Shown here one piece after another: positions 1 through 11,000 of a stretch of 20,172 nucleotides of DNA (position 1 is its first letter; each line of letters opens with the position of its first letter). The translations under genes and the position numbers were made by a program. The stretch comes from a virus. The DNA is taken from positions 1 through 20,172 of the IMG/VR virus record IMGVR_UViG_3300011115_000102; one strand, given 5' to 3'. The notes under the pieces were generated by a model. It was not told the DNA's origin and searched no databases. It saw only the letters and a list, made by a program, of their open reading frames with translations.

Positions 1-2
1 CT

Positions 3-281
3 ATTCACGAAATTAGCGTTTGGATACGCGTAAACGACACAGATGTACCGGGGTCTACTGGTAGGGAATCCATTAGCGCCAAACACGGTGCTTTTGATGG
101 CGGCGGTATTTCAGCTTGGAACTACTTTGTTCAACTTCAAGCCAATGAATATGTGGAGTTATGGTGGTCTACTCCAGATACATCGGCGTTTATTACCTCT
201 TACGTTGCGGGAACCAGCCCAACCCGCCCTGCAACCGCCTCTGTCATAGCCACGCTAACTTTTGTATCGGCGCTACCGTAA
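3..281 (+). CDS. Virion fibre/decoration-like protein, C-terminal 92 residues (5' truncated)
   Basis: Frame 3 is open from the first base to a TAA at 279-281, so this is the end of a gene that starts outside the window. The visible part is rich in alternating hydrophobic and polar residues, with motifs such as NYFVQLQANEYVELWWS and an ending SVIATLTFVSALP. That pattern suits a beta-sandwich (jelly-roll or C1q-like) domain as found at the C-terminal ends of phage fibres and head-decoration proteins. This assignment rests on resemblance only. It lies just upstream of the virion protein at 319 in the same direction, which fits a structural role. A 68-codon ORF in another frame (43-249) covers the same DNA but has no such features. 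Coding status is fairly sure; the exact product is not. Confidence 0.72.
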   Translation: MHEISVWIRVNDTDVPGSTGRESISAKHGAFDGGGISAWNYFVQLQANEYVELWWSTPDTSAFITSYVAGTSPTRPATASVIATLTFVSALP

Positions 282-318
282 TGATATTATTGACAAAACC
301 TACCAAATTGAGGTTCAT

Positions 319-2085
319 ATGGATCAAGTAGCCCCGCAGGGTATGGAATCAACACCGCCGTATCAACTGCCCTATACGCGTCCTTCTGCCCCTGAAGCTG
401 CTTTCGATCCGGCTCTTCTACAGTTTATAGAACAGCAGCGGGTAGCGGCGGAAGCTAAGAAAGTTAGTAGCGATTTAGCGGCGGAAGCCCAAAGAGTTCG
501 TAGTGATGATGGCGGTATGGGTGACAACGGCGGCGGCACAGGTATAGCTAGGGCGACCCAAAAACTAATGGGTACTCCCTCCTCCACAAGCGGTGACGCC
601 CAATCTTTAGCTGGCGGCGGCGTTGCGTATGCCCGTGGGGGTTCTACACCGCGTGGTATAGCTGCTTTAGGTCGTGGCAAGGACACCATGCTTGTCCACA
701 TGACCCCCGGCGAGGTGCGTGGGTTACAACAATTAGCTCTTGCCCATGGTGGCTCCCTCACCATCAACCCCCACACCGGTCTAGTTGAGGCTGGGTTTCT
801 AAGCTCCATGCTTCCGATGTTGGTCGGCGCGGCGCTGACCGCGACGGGTGTTGGCGCACCTATAGCGGCTCTTATGGTAGGTGGGGGGTACGGATTAGCT
901 ACGGGTAGCTTGAAAAAAGGATTGATGGCGGGTCTTGGTGCCTACGGTGGTGCAAACTTAGGTGCGGGCTTAGGTGAGTTGGGCGCAGAGTCGCTGTCTA
1001 CGGAAGCTGCTAGGGATTTTTCAAATACCTTGGGGACGGAAGGGTCAAAAGTAGCAACTGATTTAGGGCAGCAAGCTTATGATACGGCGTTGAAAGAAGT
1101 TAGTTCGGGTAAGATTACCCCAGAGTATTTACAAAATGCTGGTATGACCCCCGAGCGATACGCCCAACAGTTTAGGGAGGCTGCGGAAAATAGTGCCCCG
1201 ATGCCTGATTACACTACTCCTAATCCTAAAGCGGTACCTAAATACGCTGATATGGATATGGCGCAACGAGCGCAGGCTATGCAGAAGGGGTTAGGTTCGG
1301 TTAATCCGTTTAGTGATACTTTCAATAAAACAGCCGCGTCAAGCTTCTTGGATAAGAATAAGTACCAAGTGGCTAGTGCGTTTGCTGGCCCTGCAATGGA
1401 GGCTATGAAACCCCAATCTATGACTCCTATGAAACCCGAACCTGACCAGTATGATCGGGAGTTGGCAAAGTATCATCTGGCCCCCAACTATCAACCCTAT
1501 GTAGCGCCGCGCCCTAACCCTTACTATAGTGCCGTGTATGCGGCTGAAGGTGGGGATGTTTCTCGTATGGCAGGTGGCGGTAAGACTTTATCCCGAAAAC
1601 CAGATATTCCTGATGTTGGTATTATCCCACTGGACGACATCACTACGGCAAGTCTATCCCCGAATGAAGCTGCCCTTATCCGTATGCAAGCAGCGGCTCG
1701 GCGGGCAAACCTGACGCCGTATACTCCTGAGAAAATTGCCATTAAGGGGCTTGGGGATATTGGGCCACCCACATCTATGTTGGCAAATGGTGGCATCGCT
1801 GCGCTACCCAGTGAGTACGCTGCTGGTGGTAAGCTACTCCAAGGGCCGGGGGATGGCATGTCTGACTCTATCCCAGCAGTAATTAAAGGCCCACGTCCGC
1901 AGCGTGCTGCGTTGGCTCAAGGGGAGTTTGTAGTCCCTGCGGATGTGGTTAGTCACTTAGGTAATGGCTCGACTGATGCTGGGGCGAAAAGGCTTTATGC
2001 CATGATGAACAATATCCGCAAGGCAAGAACTGGCACCAAAAAACAGGGCAAGCAGATTAACGCTGCGCACTTTATGCCCGCATGA
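319..2085 (+). CDS. Gly-rich virion structural protein, possible internal/ejection protein
   Basis: This 588-residue protein is most likely part of the particle. I chose ATG 319 because GAGG lies five bases upstream; a TTG at 262 in the same frame would overlap the preceding gene and has no ribosome site. Residues about 160-220 form a Gly/Ala-rich, weakly hydrophobic stretch that could insert in or cross a membrane. Short Gly motifs recur (AEGGDVSRMAGGG, LANGGIAALP, AAGGKLLQ). The C-terminal part has the signature GPGDGMSDSIPA, then GEFVVPADVVSHLGNGSTDA and a basic end with KARTGTKKQGK. I recognise this tail from many uncultured phage virion proteins, but no biochemical role is known to me. 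Its stop overlaps the GNAT start by four bases. An internal virion protein or a tape-measure-like component are both possible. Confidence 0.82.
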   Translation: MDQVAPQGMESTPPYQLPYTRPSAPEAAFDPALLQFIEQQRVAAEAKKVSSDLAAEAQRVRSDDGGMGDNGGGTGIARATQKLMGTPSSTSGDAQSLAGGGVAYARGGSTPRGIAALGRGKDTMLVHMTPGEVRGLQQLALAHGGSLTINPHTGLVEAGFLSSMLPMLVGAALTATGVGAPIAALMVGGGYGLATGSLKKGLMAGLGAYGGANLGAGLGELGAESLSTEAARDFSNTLGTEGSKVATDLGQQAYDTALKEVSSGKITPEYLQNAGMTPERYAQQFREAAENSAPMPDYTTPNPKAVPKYADMDMAQRAQAMQKGLGSVNPFSDTFNKTAASSFLDKNKYQVASAFAGPAMEAMKPQSMTPMKPEPDQYDRELAKYHLAPNYQPYVAPRPNPYYSAVYAAEGGDVSRMAGGGKTLSRKPDIPDVGIIPLDDITTASLSPNEAALIRMQAAARRANLTPYTPEKIAIKGLGDIGPPTSMLANGGIAALPSEYAAGGKLLQGPGDGMSDSIPAVIKGPRPQRAALAQGEFVVPADVVSHLGNGSTDAGAKRLYAMMNNIRKARTGTKKQGKQINAAHFMPA

Positions 2086-2537
2086 CAACTTTAGCGTATG
2101 AGGATACCGACCCCTTCCGCTTTGTGGAGGAGATGAAGCAACTGTTCCCTATACATTATGATGAGCTTTGTGTAACTAAAGACTTTGCGCTAGAACCTGA
2201 CTACGATGCGTACAGACGGTTATGTGATGCGGGTATGTTACGGTGCATTACTTGTAGAGCAGATAGCGAGTTGATCGGATATATAATTTTTGTCGTACAG
2301 CCGCACTTGCATTACAAGTCCTGTAAAACGGCTTTTGAGGATATTTACTTCATAACGAAGGAATACAGAAAAGGTCGCATCGGCATTAAATTGTTTCAGT
2401 ATGCAGAAAAAGTCCTGAAAGATATTGGGGTAAACAGGATCATTATGCACACCAAGATTCATTTAGATAATTCCAGACTATTTGAGTATCTGGGTTATAC
2501 ACTGACGGACAAACTCTTTACGAAATTGCTGGGGTAG
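2082..2537 (+). CDS. GNAT-fold acetyltransferase-like protein in the virion cluster
   Basis: The 151-residue product has the layout of a GNAT N-acetyltransferase: a helical N-terminal part, beta strands around residues 62-73 (ELIGYIIFVV) and 86-92, then an acetyl-CoA loop at residues 95-101 (YRKGRIG) leading into a helix, and a C-terminal SRLFEYLGY segment typical of motif B. The loop lacks the first Gly of the usual R-x-x-G-x-G/A pattern (Arg99 stands there), so catalytic activity is not certain. The start ATG overlaps the upstream stop as ATGA, pointing to translational coupling. GNAT-like proteins sit at this place in several podoviruses; T7 gp13 is a possible positional counterpart, which is inference. 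A substrate cannot be named. It may modify a virion or host protein, or serve in assembly. Confidence 0.8.
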   Translation: MTTLAYEDTDPFRFVEEMKQLFPIHYDELCVTKDFALEPDYDAYRRLCDAGMLRCITCRADSELIGYIIFVVQPHLHYKSCKTAFEDIYFITKEYRKGRIGIKLFQYAEKVLKDIGVNRIIMHTKIHLDNSRLFEYLGYTLTDKLFTKLLG

Positions 2538-2540
2538 AAC

Positions 2541-5072
2541 ATGCGATATAACCATTTTACGATGCTGCCTGAACAGGCATTTAAATCGCTTGGCGGTAGG
2601 ATGACTCTTGAGGGCGGCGGTAGTTCTGCTCCAGCGCAACCTACAACGGCTACCCAGTACAACACCAACATCCCTGAGTACGCTAAGCCCTACGTCACTA
2701 ATATGTTGGGGGCCACTCAACAGCAGTTGTTTGACATGGATGCTGATAAAGGCATAACGGGTTTCAAGCCCTACCAGCCGTATAGCTCCAATGTTAACGA
2801 TTACTTCGCTGGCTTCTCTCCGATGCAGAAGCAAGCACAGCAGGCTACGGCCAATATGCAAGTGCCGGGGCAATATAATACAGCTACGGGTATGGCTGGT
2901 GTAGCCGGTATTGGCAGTTTAAACGCTGGTGGTAACTACAACCGGATGGCGACTGACCCCAGTGCTATGCAAGCGTTTATGTCACCGTACCAACAGAACG
3001 TCACTGACTTCCAGAAACAACAAGCGGTGATGGACTACGGTCGTCAGCTTCCGGGTATGAATGCAGCGGCGTCTAGTAAAGGGGCGTTTGGTGGCAGTCG
3101 TCAAGCCATCGTAGAAAGTGAAGGCCAGCGTAATTTGCAGGACACGTTAGCGGGCATCCAAGCTACAGGTAGCCAGAACGCATTCCAGAACGCCCAGCAA
3201 GCCCAGCAGTTCGGCGCTAACTTAGGTATGCAAGGTTATGGGCAAGCTCTACAAGGGGCTAGCACACTGGCTAACATCGGTGGTCAAGAGTTGGGTGCGC
3301 AACAAAGTATTGCCAATGCCCAGAACACTATGGGCGCACAGCAACAAGCACTAGAGCAGAACAAGATTAACCAAGGCATTCAGAACTACGCCACTCAGCA
3401 GCAATACCCCATGATGCAGTTGGGGATGATGTCTAACATGTTGCGCGGCCTTCCGATGCAGTCCACCACGACCCAGTCTTACCAAGCTGCTCCTACTATG
3501 GCCTCTCAGCTTGTGGGTTCGGCGGGTACGTTGGCGAGTGTGTATCAGGGTATGAATGCTGTACCTAAGAAAGAAGGTGGAGTCATCAGAGGACTAGCTC
3601 ACGGTGGCTCAGTTAATGGTCAGGGCTATGCTGTGGGCGGGGAGATTAAACAACAACTCTCTACGATGTCTGAAGAGCAACTCCAGCAAGTTGTGCGCAC
3701 TTCGGCAAGCAATGAGATTCGCTCAATGGCCGCTGAGATTCTCGCCGGGAAGGAGATGGCTAAAAGGATGACCAGCCAAATGCCTAGCTCTCCCGGAGCA
3801 GGACAAGGTATAGCTGCGGCTAACACCGGGGATATGTTCACCAGTATGGCTGATGGTGGCATCATTGCTTTTGCCGAGGGTTCAGAAAAAGCGGTTGCCC
3901 CGGGGGAAAATTATTACTACAACCCCTTAACTAAACAAAACGAACTGATAGAAGGCAAAACTGAAACGCCCGGAAGCCCAGAAACTCAAGGACTGTTGGC
4001 GGGGCTTCCTCCTGAGAAAAGACCTAACATGCAGCCGGGAGCAGGTGCTTCCATAGAGGACTTCGCTAAGTACTTAGGTGCTATACGCGCTGACGCGGGT
4101 ATTGGTGCGCCTCGTCAAGCTGAGAAAGAGATGCTTGATAAACGTATGGCAGGACGAGGGGCCGAAGAGAGCAGTCAGAACTATTTTAAAGCCGCAGAGT
4201 TCTTCGCTAAAATGGCTAACACACCGGGGGGTCTGCTTCGTAGTGCTACAGCAGCAGGGGCTGAAGTGCTGCCGGAATTTGCCAAGCTCCAAATAGCGCA
4301 GAGACAGGTTCGTGAAACCGATGCCAAGATTCTGGCTGATATTACTGAAGCTGCTCGCCTTGAGAAAGTGGGTCTGTTCGATCAGGCTGCAAAACTACGC
4401 TCTGAAGCTCAAACACTTGACGCCCATAATCAACGCACCAAAGATGAGATTGAAGGGCGTCTGAAAGTAGCAGGCATACAGTCTGATTCTTCGCGGGATG
4501 TGGCAAACATACAGGGGGCTACTTCGCGGGATGTGGCAAACATAGGGGGGGCTACTTCGCGGGATGTGGCAAACATACAGGGGGCTACTTCGCGGGATGT
4601 GGCAAACATAGGGGCGGGTGCGCGGAGTGGTGCGGATAAAAGGGAAGCTGAGGTATTCGAGGCTTACGTCAAAGATATAGCCGCAAGGAACCCCACGTGG
4701 TCAGAGCACAAGGTAATGGTAGAAGCTCACAGCGCACTCCAGTTAGCTAAAGGAGGCGCGGGGGCTAGGATTGAAGCGGCGCAGAATAACAGGGTGAGTA
4801 GCGCATATACTGCGCTGGTAACAAAAGACCTTGTTCTGAGAGGCTTGAAACGTAGGGAGGCTGACGAGAGTGACCCTGATAAAAAGGCAGCACTAAATAA
4901 AGAAATAGAAGCGCGAGACGCGGCTTTATTGCGAAGGGCTAGAAACAGCATCCTCGCCGAAGACGCATCCCCTGCTCCCCCTGCTGCTGCCCCTGCTACC
5001 ACTACTGCCCCTGCCGGGCGAACGGGAGTTGATTCCGGCAATCCTTTGCTAATGCTAAATCCAAACCGATAG
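2541..5072 (+). CDS. Gln/Gly-rich internal virion protein with tandem repeats
   Basis: This is an 843-residue, probably virion-borne protein. Residues about 145-290 are rich in Gln, Ala and Asn and carry a familiar phage pattern (MSPYQQNVTDFQKQQ, KGAFGGSRQAIVE, NLQDTLAGIQATGSQ). It predicts long amphipathic helices. A Gly-rich segment follows (residues about 342-370, EGGVIRGLAHGGS) and another near 435 (MADGGIIAFAEG). Residues about 570-650 are highly charged and likely coiled-coil. They lead into four copies of an 11-residue repeat (SRDVANIQGAT and variants). The C-terminal end is a Pro/Ala linker. The start at 2541 follows the GNAT stop by three bases and has only a weak ribosome site (GGGG), which suits coupling; Met8 or Met21 are alternative starts. 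An ejection or tape-measure-like role is inferred from composition and place. Confidence 0.8.
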   Translation: MRYNHFTMLPEQAFKSLGGRMTLEGGGSSAPAQPTTATQYNTNIPEYAKPYVTNMLGATQQQLFDMDADKGITGFKPYQPYSSNVNDYFAGFSPMQKQAQQATANMQVPGQYNTATGMAGVAGIGSLNAGGNYNRMATDPSAMQAFMSPYQQNVTDFQKQQAVMDYGRQLPGMNAAASSKGAFGGSRQAIVESEGQRNLQDTLAGIQATGSQNAFQNAQQAQQFGANLGMQGYGQALQGASTLANIGGQELGAQQSIANAQNTMGAQQQALEQNKINQGIQNYATQQQYPMMQLGMMSNMLRGLPMQSTTTQSYQAAPTMASQLVGSAGTLASVYQGMNAVPKKEGGVIRGLAHGGSVNGQGYAVGGEIKQQLSTMSEEQLQQVVRTSASNEIRSMAAEILAGKEMAKRMTSQMPSSPGAGQGIAAANTGDMFTSMADGGIIAFAEGSEKAVAPGENYYYNPLTKQNELIEGKTETPGSPETQGLLAGLPPEKRPNMQPGAGASIEDFAKYLGAIRADAGIGAPRQAEKEMLDKRMAGRGAEESSQNYFKAAEFFAKMANTPGGLLRSATAAGAEVLPEFAKLQIAQRQVRETDAKILADITEAARLEKVGLFDQAAKLRSEAQTLDAHNQRTKDEIEGRLKVAGIQSDSSRDVANIQGATSRDVANIGGATSRDVANIQGATSRDVANIGAGARSGADKREAEVFEAYVKDIAARNPTWSEHKVMVEAHSALQLAKGGAGARIEAAQNNRVSSAYTALVTKDLVLRGLKRREADESDPDKKAALNKEIEARDAALLRRARNSILAEDASPAPPAAAPATTTAPAGRTGVDSGNPLLMLNPNR
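4491..4615 (+). repeat. 33-nt in-frame tandem repeat, about 3.8 copies
   Basis: Units begin at 4491, 4524, 4557 and 4590, each starting TCGCGGGATGTGGCAAACAT. Units 1 and 3 are identical. Unit 2 differs only where CAG becomes GGG, and unit 4 diverges at its end. The copies encode SRDVANIQGAT / SRDVANIGGAT in alternation, so the true period may be 66 nt. Because the period is a multiple of three, copy-number change keeps the reading frame. Near-identity at the DNA level suggests recent duplication. Confidence 0.95.
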
Positions 5073-5079
5073 GTTTCCC

Positions 5080-8000
5080 ATGCCATCGCTTGCTGAGATT
5101 TTTAACGATCCCAACTATACTGGGGCAAACGCTGCCACCAAACAGGCTATCTTTGATAGGTATTCAGGGCAGGATGAAAATTACACCAGCGCAAACGATC
5201 CGACTAAACAAGCAATCCGTGAGCGTTTTGGGCTAGTACAACCTTCACCTCAAGGGGCGGCACCCCAACCCACTGCCCCTGCTCCGGGGCCGCTTAACCA
5301 ACCGCCAATAGTGCCCGAGGAAACCGGTGCGGCGTTTGGTAATCGTAACCTTATGGCGCAGGGTGAAAAAGCACGTGCAACCGCTGCGGCGAACGCCGCA
5401 CGTGAGCCTGAAAAACTTGGGTATCTTGCGGCGTCTACCAAAGCAGGCGCACTTAATTTAGTGGGGTCAGCGGCTAAATTAGTAGACGCGCTCAATCCTT
5501 TTACTACTAGCGAAGCAGAACTTGCGACTCTGTATAAGAACGAACCAGAGAAGTTAGCTAAGTTACAGGCGGAAGGAGCGAATACATTTCTACAACGCTT
5601 TGGCCGCGCCATGCAGCAGGGTAGCGAAAACGTGATGGAAGACATCGCACCGGGGGATAAAGAAAAATATGGGAAATTAAAATACGCCACTATAGACCCA
5701 GATAAGGCGGCGTATCTTTCGCCGGTAAAAGTTGTTGGCGATGTTCTTTCATCGCTACCGACAACATTAGCTTTGGGTGTTTCATTATACTTAACCAAAG
5801 GTGCCGCCGCTCGTGTTGAAGCACAAGCCTTGGCGGAAGGACTTACGCCAGAAGCTGCTCGCCGTTTAGGGGTTAACGCGGCTGTTGATACGATGGCTAA
5901 GGTTGGAGCCGGTTCTGAAGGAACAATAGGATACGCCCAAGCAGCATTGCAAACCCGCGAGGAAGCTGACAAGATAACAAAAAAAGCAATCGAGGCATCC
6001 CCAGAATATAAAAAACTGATTGCGGACGGGTTTTCACCTGAGACTGCTCGTATTCGTGTGTCGGCGTTAGCCGCTGAAACTTCTGGTGTAGTGGCGGGTG
6101 CAGCCGATGCGGTACTCAATTTTTTCGGGGGTAAAGTTCTTGGCAAAGTAATTAGTGAAGGTGGAAGCTTACTCAAACGTACTGGTAAAGGCTTTTTAAC
6201 GGAAGCCGCTGTTGAAGCGCCGCAAAGTGGAGCCGAACAAGCCGCACAAAATATAGCGGTTAAACAATTTTTAGATAGTAAAAAAGAAGAGTTAGACGGG
6301 GTAGCAGAAGCAATAGCGCAAGGTTTTTTTGTAGGTGGTGTATCTGGAGGTGGATTCGCCGCAGTATTAGGCAGGGGCGAAGGTTCAGAACAAGCTCCTG
6401 TTCCTCCTGCTGCACCCGCCCCAGTTGCTGGTAGCCCAGAACAACGCGCTGCCTTAATTGCTGGCTATCGAACAGACCTTGGTTTGCCGTTGGATGTGGC
6501 TACCGCTATGGCAGATCAGCAGCTTGCCGCCGCCCAACCCCCTGCCCCTGCTGCAACTACCGCGACTACTGCTCCTCCTGCTGCTACTGATATACCTGCT
6601 GGTGTTGATCCCCAGCGAGTTGCAGATATAGAGGCGGATTTATTTAACAATGGCGTTGAACCTGCCGCAGCAAGAATCGGTGCAATTAACCAAGCTGCGC
6701 AAGAGGCAAAAGACGACGCCGAAGCCAACGCCGCTGCTACTCAACAGGAGGCATCCAATGCAACAGTATCTACAGATGCAGGAGTTGGAACTGACCCAAG
6801 TGGAGGAGGCGTTGCGGCGGCTCTACAACAACAACCCGGAGCATCTACCGAGGGAGCTACTGATGCTCAGTCGGGAGGAGTGGATGGCTCTCAGTCAGTT
6901 GTTACACAATCTGCTACAGGAGAAGGCGCACAGCCGGGTGCATTAGAAGAGGCACGCCCCCAACAAACTGTTGAGGAAATACTGGCGGGGGTTAGGCGCA
7001 CTCAGTTGGGTGCATTAGTCCCCCGTCAAGCCGCAGTAAGTTTTGATGGACGCAAGGGTATAGTATTTAATGAAGCAGTGCTAGGTGGGTTACGGCGGGT
7101 AGTTGCCGATGATGATGTGGCATTAGATAACCCTTCCCGTGTTGGCGCAGTTATGCTCACGGGTATAGATCGTCAAGCTGGCGGTAGTGCGGGTAGAGCA
7201 TCAGAAGTACTTACGGCCCTTACTACTTGGGCTGACATTAGTAACGAGCGCATCGTTCTGTCTCCCGCTGCAAGTGGAGATTTAAAGCAGTCTGAGTTGG
7301 TGAAGTGGTACGAGCGTAATGGATTTACGACTACCCCTGATGGGTTGATGGAACGTAACCCTTCCACTACAAAAACTATCACACCAGCAGCGCCCACACC
7401 GGCTAAGCCAATCACGCCTACGAGCTTTGCGGTTAAGGAAGTACCTGCTGCGGAATCTCCAACAGGTAAACGCGCATGGAACGTAACCGGCCCCGATGGG
7501 GAGATACTCGGCACCTTTGATAAGAAGGGTGACGCCACCGCGCAAGCTAAACAAGCTAGAGCCGCAGCTAGAACAGCAGCAGGCCAGCAACCGGCAGGGC
7601 GCAAAGCTACGCTAACCCCAGAACAGAGAGCAGCCGCCACCGGCCAACGTGCTGTTACTCAGAAGGCCAGCATAGACGCTACGCGCACTGCGGAGAAACT
7701 TTTAACCAACATAGGCACTGAATACACCCCCAACCCCGAGTCCACGCAGGAAGAAGCGGGGGTAGAGAAGCAAGCTCACGATGAACGGCGAGTGGCTATT
7801 GTTGTTGCTGCGTTAAATATAGCCAACGACCCCGCACATAGACTTAACACTGCTGGGCAGATAGCAAAACAAGTGTTGGCGCATCCAAGTGTTACCCAAC
7901 GGGAACGCGCCCGTGCTGCTAATGCACTGCGCGAAGCGCGAGGTGAGAAGCCCATCGTCATGGATGAGGCTGCACTTGCTAAGATATTCCCGGCACAGCA

Positions 8001-11000
8001 AGCTGCAAGTGAAAAACCACAATCCTCTGGTATCCCTCTGGGGGTTACTAGCCAAAACTCTAACCCCAAATATACTACATTCAAAAATGCTGGGCAGGCG
8101 CTATCGTGGGTGTCTCGTAACGGCACGAAGTTTGAAAAGTTTTTAGCCAAGCGCCTATATTACTTTGCGCGTAAAGCCCAGATTGTAATAGCTAGCGATA
8201 TGAACGCCCTTCCTGAAGCCGTGCGTAAGGAGTTTGAAACAGGATCGGCGGGGGTTTATTTTAAAAATGTTATATATCTGCATCCTGTCTACGGCATTAA
8301 CAATACGGTGTTTTTGCACGAAGCCCTGCATGGTGCAACGATTGCCAAAATTACCGAGTACCTTACCCGCGTAAAAAACGGAGAATCCATACCGCCAGCT
8401 ATGCAAGCTGCTTACCTCGCTTTAGAAACCGTGCGTCTGAGGGCTTCTGATCGGTACTTCCTGTTGAAAAAAGAGGGGTTGCTTGATAAGCGTATGCTGG
8501 TGTTTGAGAAAGGGGGTGCGTTTAGCGACCTAAAAGAGTTCATTGCCTACGGCCTGTCCAGTGAGGACATGCACGAGTTTCTGTTGCAAACCTCTGGCAT
8601 GCTTGGTGGTAAGACCGCTAACTACTTTAACAACCTGCTATCTAATTTTGTTAAGGGTATTCGCGGCATATTTAACATGGGCGATACCCATCAGTCGGCC
8701 CTGCAAGACCTTATACTTGCTACGGATAATTTGCTATCCACTAGGATGCGGGTAAGAAAAACCGCCACCGCGCCCCCATCATCGGCGCTGCCACCATCTA
8801 CGCCCGCTAAAAAGCTTAAGCAAAAAGTAGCCAAAGTTAGCAAAGCTATGGCACAGGTTCAGGCTTCCTCTAACGCGCAGGATGTAGTGAACGGCGTATC
8901 CACGGGTATGGCGGGGCGTATGGCTGAAGATTGGCTCCCACTGCTTAAGGATAACTACGCTGCATTTAACGTGGGCACCACACAGCAGGTTTTATATAAG
9001 CTGCCAACCTCCGACATTATCCGTTGGAAGGGCGATGAGGTGCCCGGACTGAAGCGTGTTGATACGCTAGTACAACGTATGGCGGCTATGCGGGGCAGCA
9101 TGCAGTTAGCTGGAGCTAAGAAAGCTACGGAACTTGCTAAGTTTGTACGCAAAAACGGCCAGAAGGTACTTGGTGAGGCTAGACACTTGGCGCGTTTGCA
9201 CGAAGTAAGCCCTACTAAATATGCCAACCGTGCTGATGCGTTAGCAAATGACCCCGACATAAAAGAAAACGCGGCTAAGAGTGTTGACCCTCAGTACAGC
9301 GCCACCCAACAACGCGCATACAAAGGGGAAGTAACTAAACGTACACGTGCCATCAACGAAGTGTTCACCGCTTGGGAGGCTTTGGGTAAGCAATCCGGTG
9401 GGCATTCGATGTACAAGATGCTTCGCCAGTTTTATGTTGACGGCTATAACCTGACTCGTACTCTGCTTAATACCCAGATTCAAGCACTACCCATAGACGC
9501 GGCGGCAAAAGCCAAGCTGATGAAATCAGTCCGCTTAATGCAAGAGCAGAGTGAAGCAATAGTAGATACCGCTGGTAAAAAACAAAACGCCCTGCCGGAA
9601 GAGTACACCCCGTTCATGCGTTATGGTGAGAACTGGCTGCGCGTAACCGCAAAGGGAGGTGGCCCTGCTGGTCGTGCATTCTATACGTTTGAAAGCGGTG
9701 CTGATCGCAATAAGTTTCAAAGGCAAGAGGCCGCTAGGTTAGGTAAAGACCCTGAAGATGCGAGCGTATTTAGTAAAGGTTCGGATTTAACTTCGTTGCG
9801 CAAAGATTTTGCCAACGAAAGCGTCATGTTAAAGGAGATGTTTTCGGCTATTGATAAGGCAACTACCTCCAGCACAATTAGTAGCGCAACCGATGTAGAT
9901 GCGTTTAAAGAAGGCTTAAAAGATCAGCTATACCAAGTCTACCTATTGACGCTACCAGAACGGAGCCTGCGTAAACAATTCCTTAACGCTAAGAACATAA
10001 CGGGTTTTAGTGCGGATATATTTCGTAACTTCAAAACTTCGGCTACTAAACTAGCTAACCAAGCCTCCAAGCTGCGTTACGCTACGGAGATACAGAACGA
10101 GGTCATAGCCGCAAGGGAGAGCTTAGCCGGTAGACCACCTTCAGAGGTGGAGAAGCTGTCTCTGTTTGTCAATGAGATAGCATACAGAGCTAATGAGGAA
10201 CTCAATCCTACCCCGCGTAGTAAGCTTGCGGCGGCGGCAAGTCAGTTTGCTTTTGTAACTATTCTGACCGGTGCGGCATCGGCAATGGTGCAGTTTGCCA
10301 GCATCCCTGTAATGGTTATGCCTAGGTTAAACAGGGACTACGGGTACGGAAAATCAGCGGCGAAGTTTGCCCGCTATATGCCTATATGGGACACGATAGG
10401 TGTGACCACGACGGAACCCAATGGGGATGTAGTCTACTCTGCACCCTCTATTGGCACTTCCAAAATGGTTACATCCAACCCGGTGTTGCAACGGGCTTTT
10501 GAGGAAGCTGTTAATCGACAAGTAACAACAGTTGGTAGTGTGTCGATAATCGCAAACAACAAACAGACACCTGAGAATACGCGGAAGAGTGCTGTTGGTG
10601 CCGCCGCTGAAAGTGCGTATGGGTTAGTAACAGGGTTATTCAGTGGGGCGGAACGCCTAACCCGTGAGATGACTTATATGATGGCGTTTGAACTTGAATA
10701 CGCCAAGACAAAAGACTTCGATGCTTCCGTGGAGAAGGCTATAGAAATTACGCAAGATACACTTTTCCGATACGACACCATGGAAAGACCCCGCATATTA
10801 CGCACCGGGTTAGGAGGTGCTATTGGGCAATTCAAAATGTATGCAGCGGGGATGACTAGCTTTTTTATACGTGGTATGTATAACTCCATGCGGATATTAA
10901 ACCCCAAGGAGGCTCTGTCAGCCGTACACCTTTTGGGTGGCGTTTTGTTAACTGGGGCTGTGTTCCACGGACTTGCTGGTTCTCCCTTCTACAGCACGAT

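Noticed and set aside
43-249. 68-codon + strand ORF at the left edge
   Set aside because: It lies in another frame over the open fibre-like frame 3-281, which has a protein-like sequence and enters from outside the window.
372-809. 145-codon ORF on the - strand
   Set aside because: It is antisense to the virion protein at 319-2085, low in complexity and without family features.
4491-4615. CRISPR array
   Set aside because: The repeats are directly adjacent without spacers and lie in frame inside a coding sequence.
5250-6176. 308-codon ORF on the - strand
   Set aside because: It is antisense to the giant gene; its Ser/Ala/Pro-rich product mirrors the codon bias of the true frame, and no ribosome site or motif is seen.
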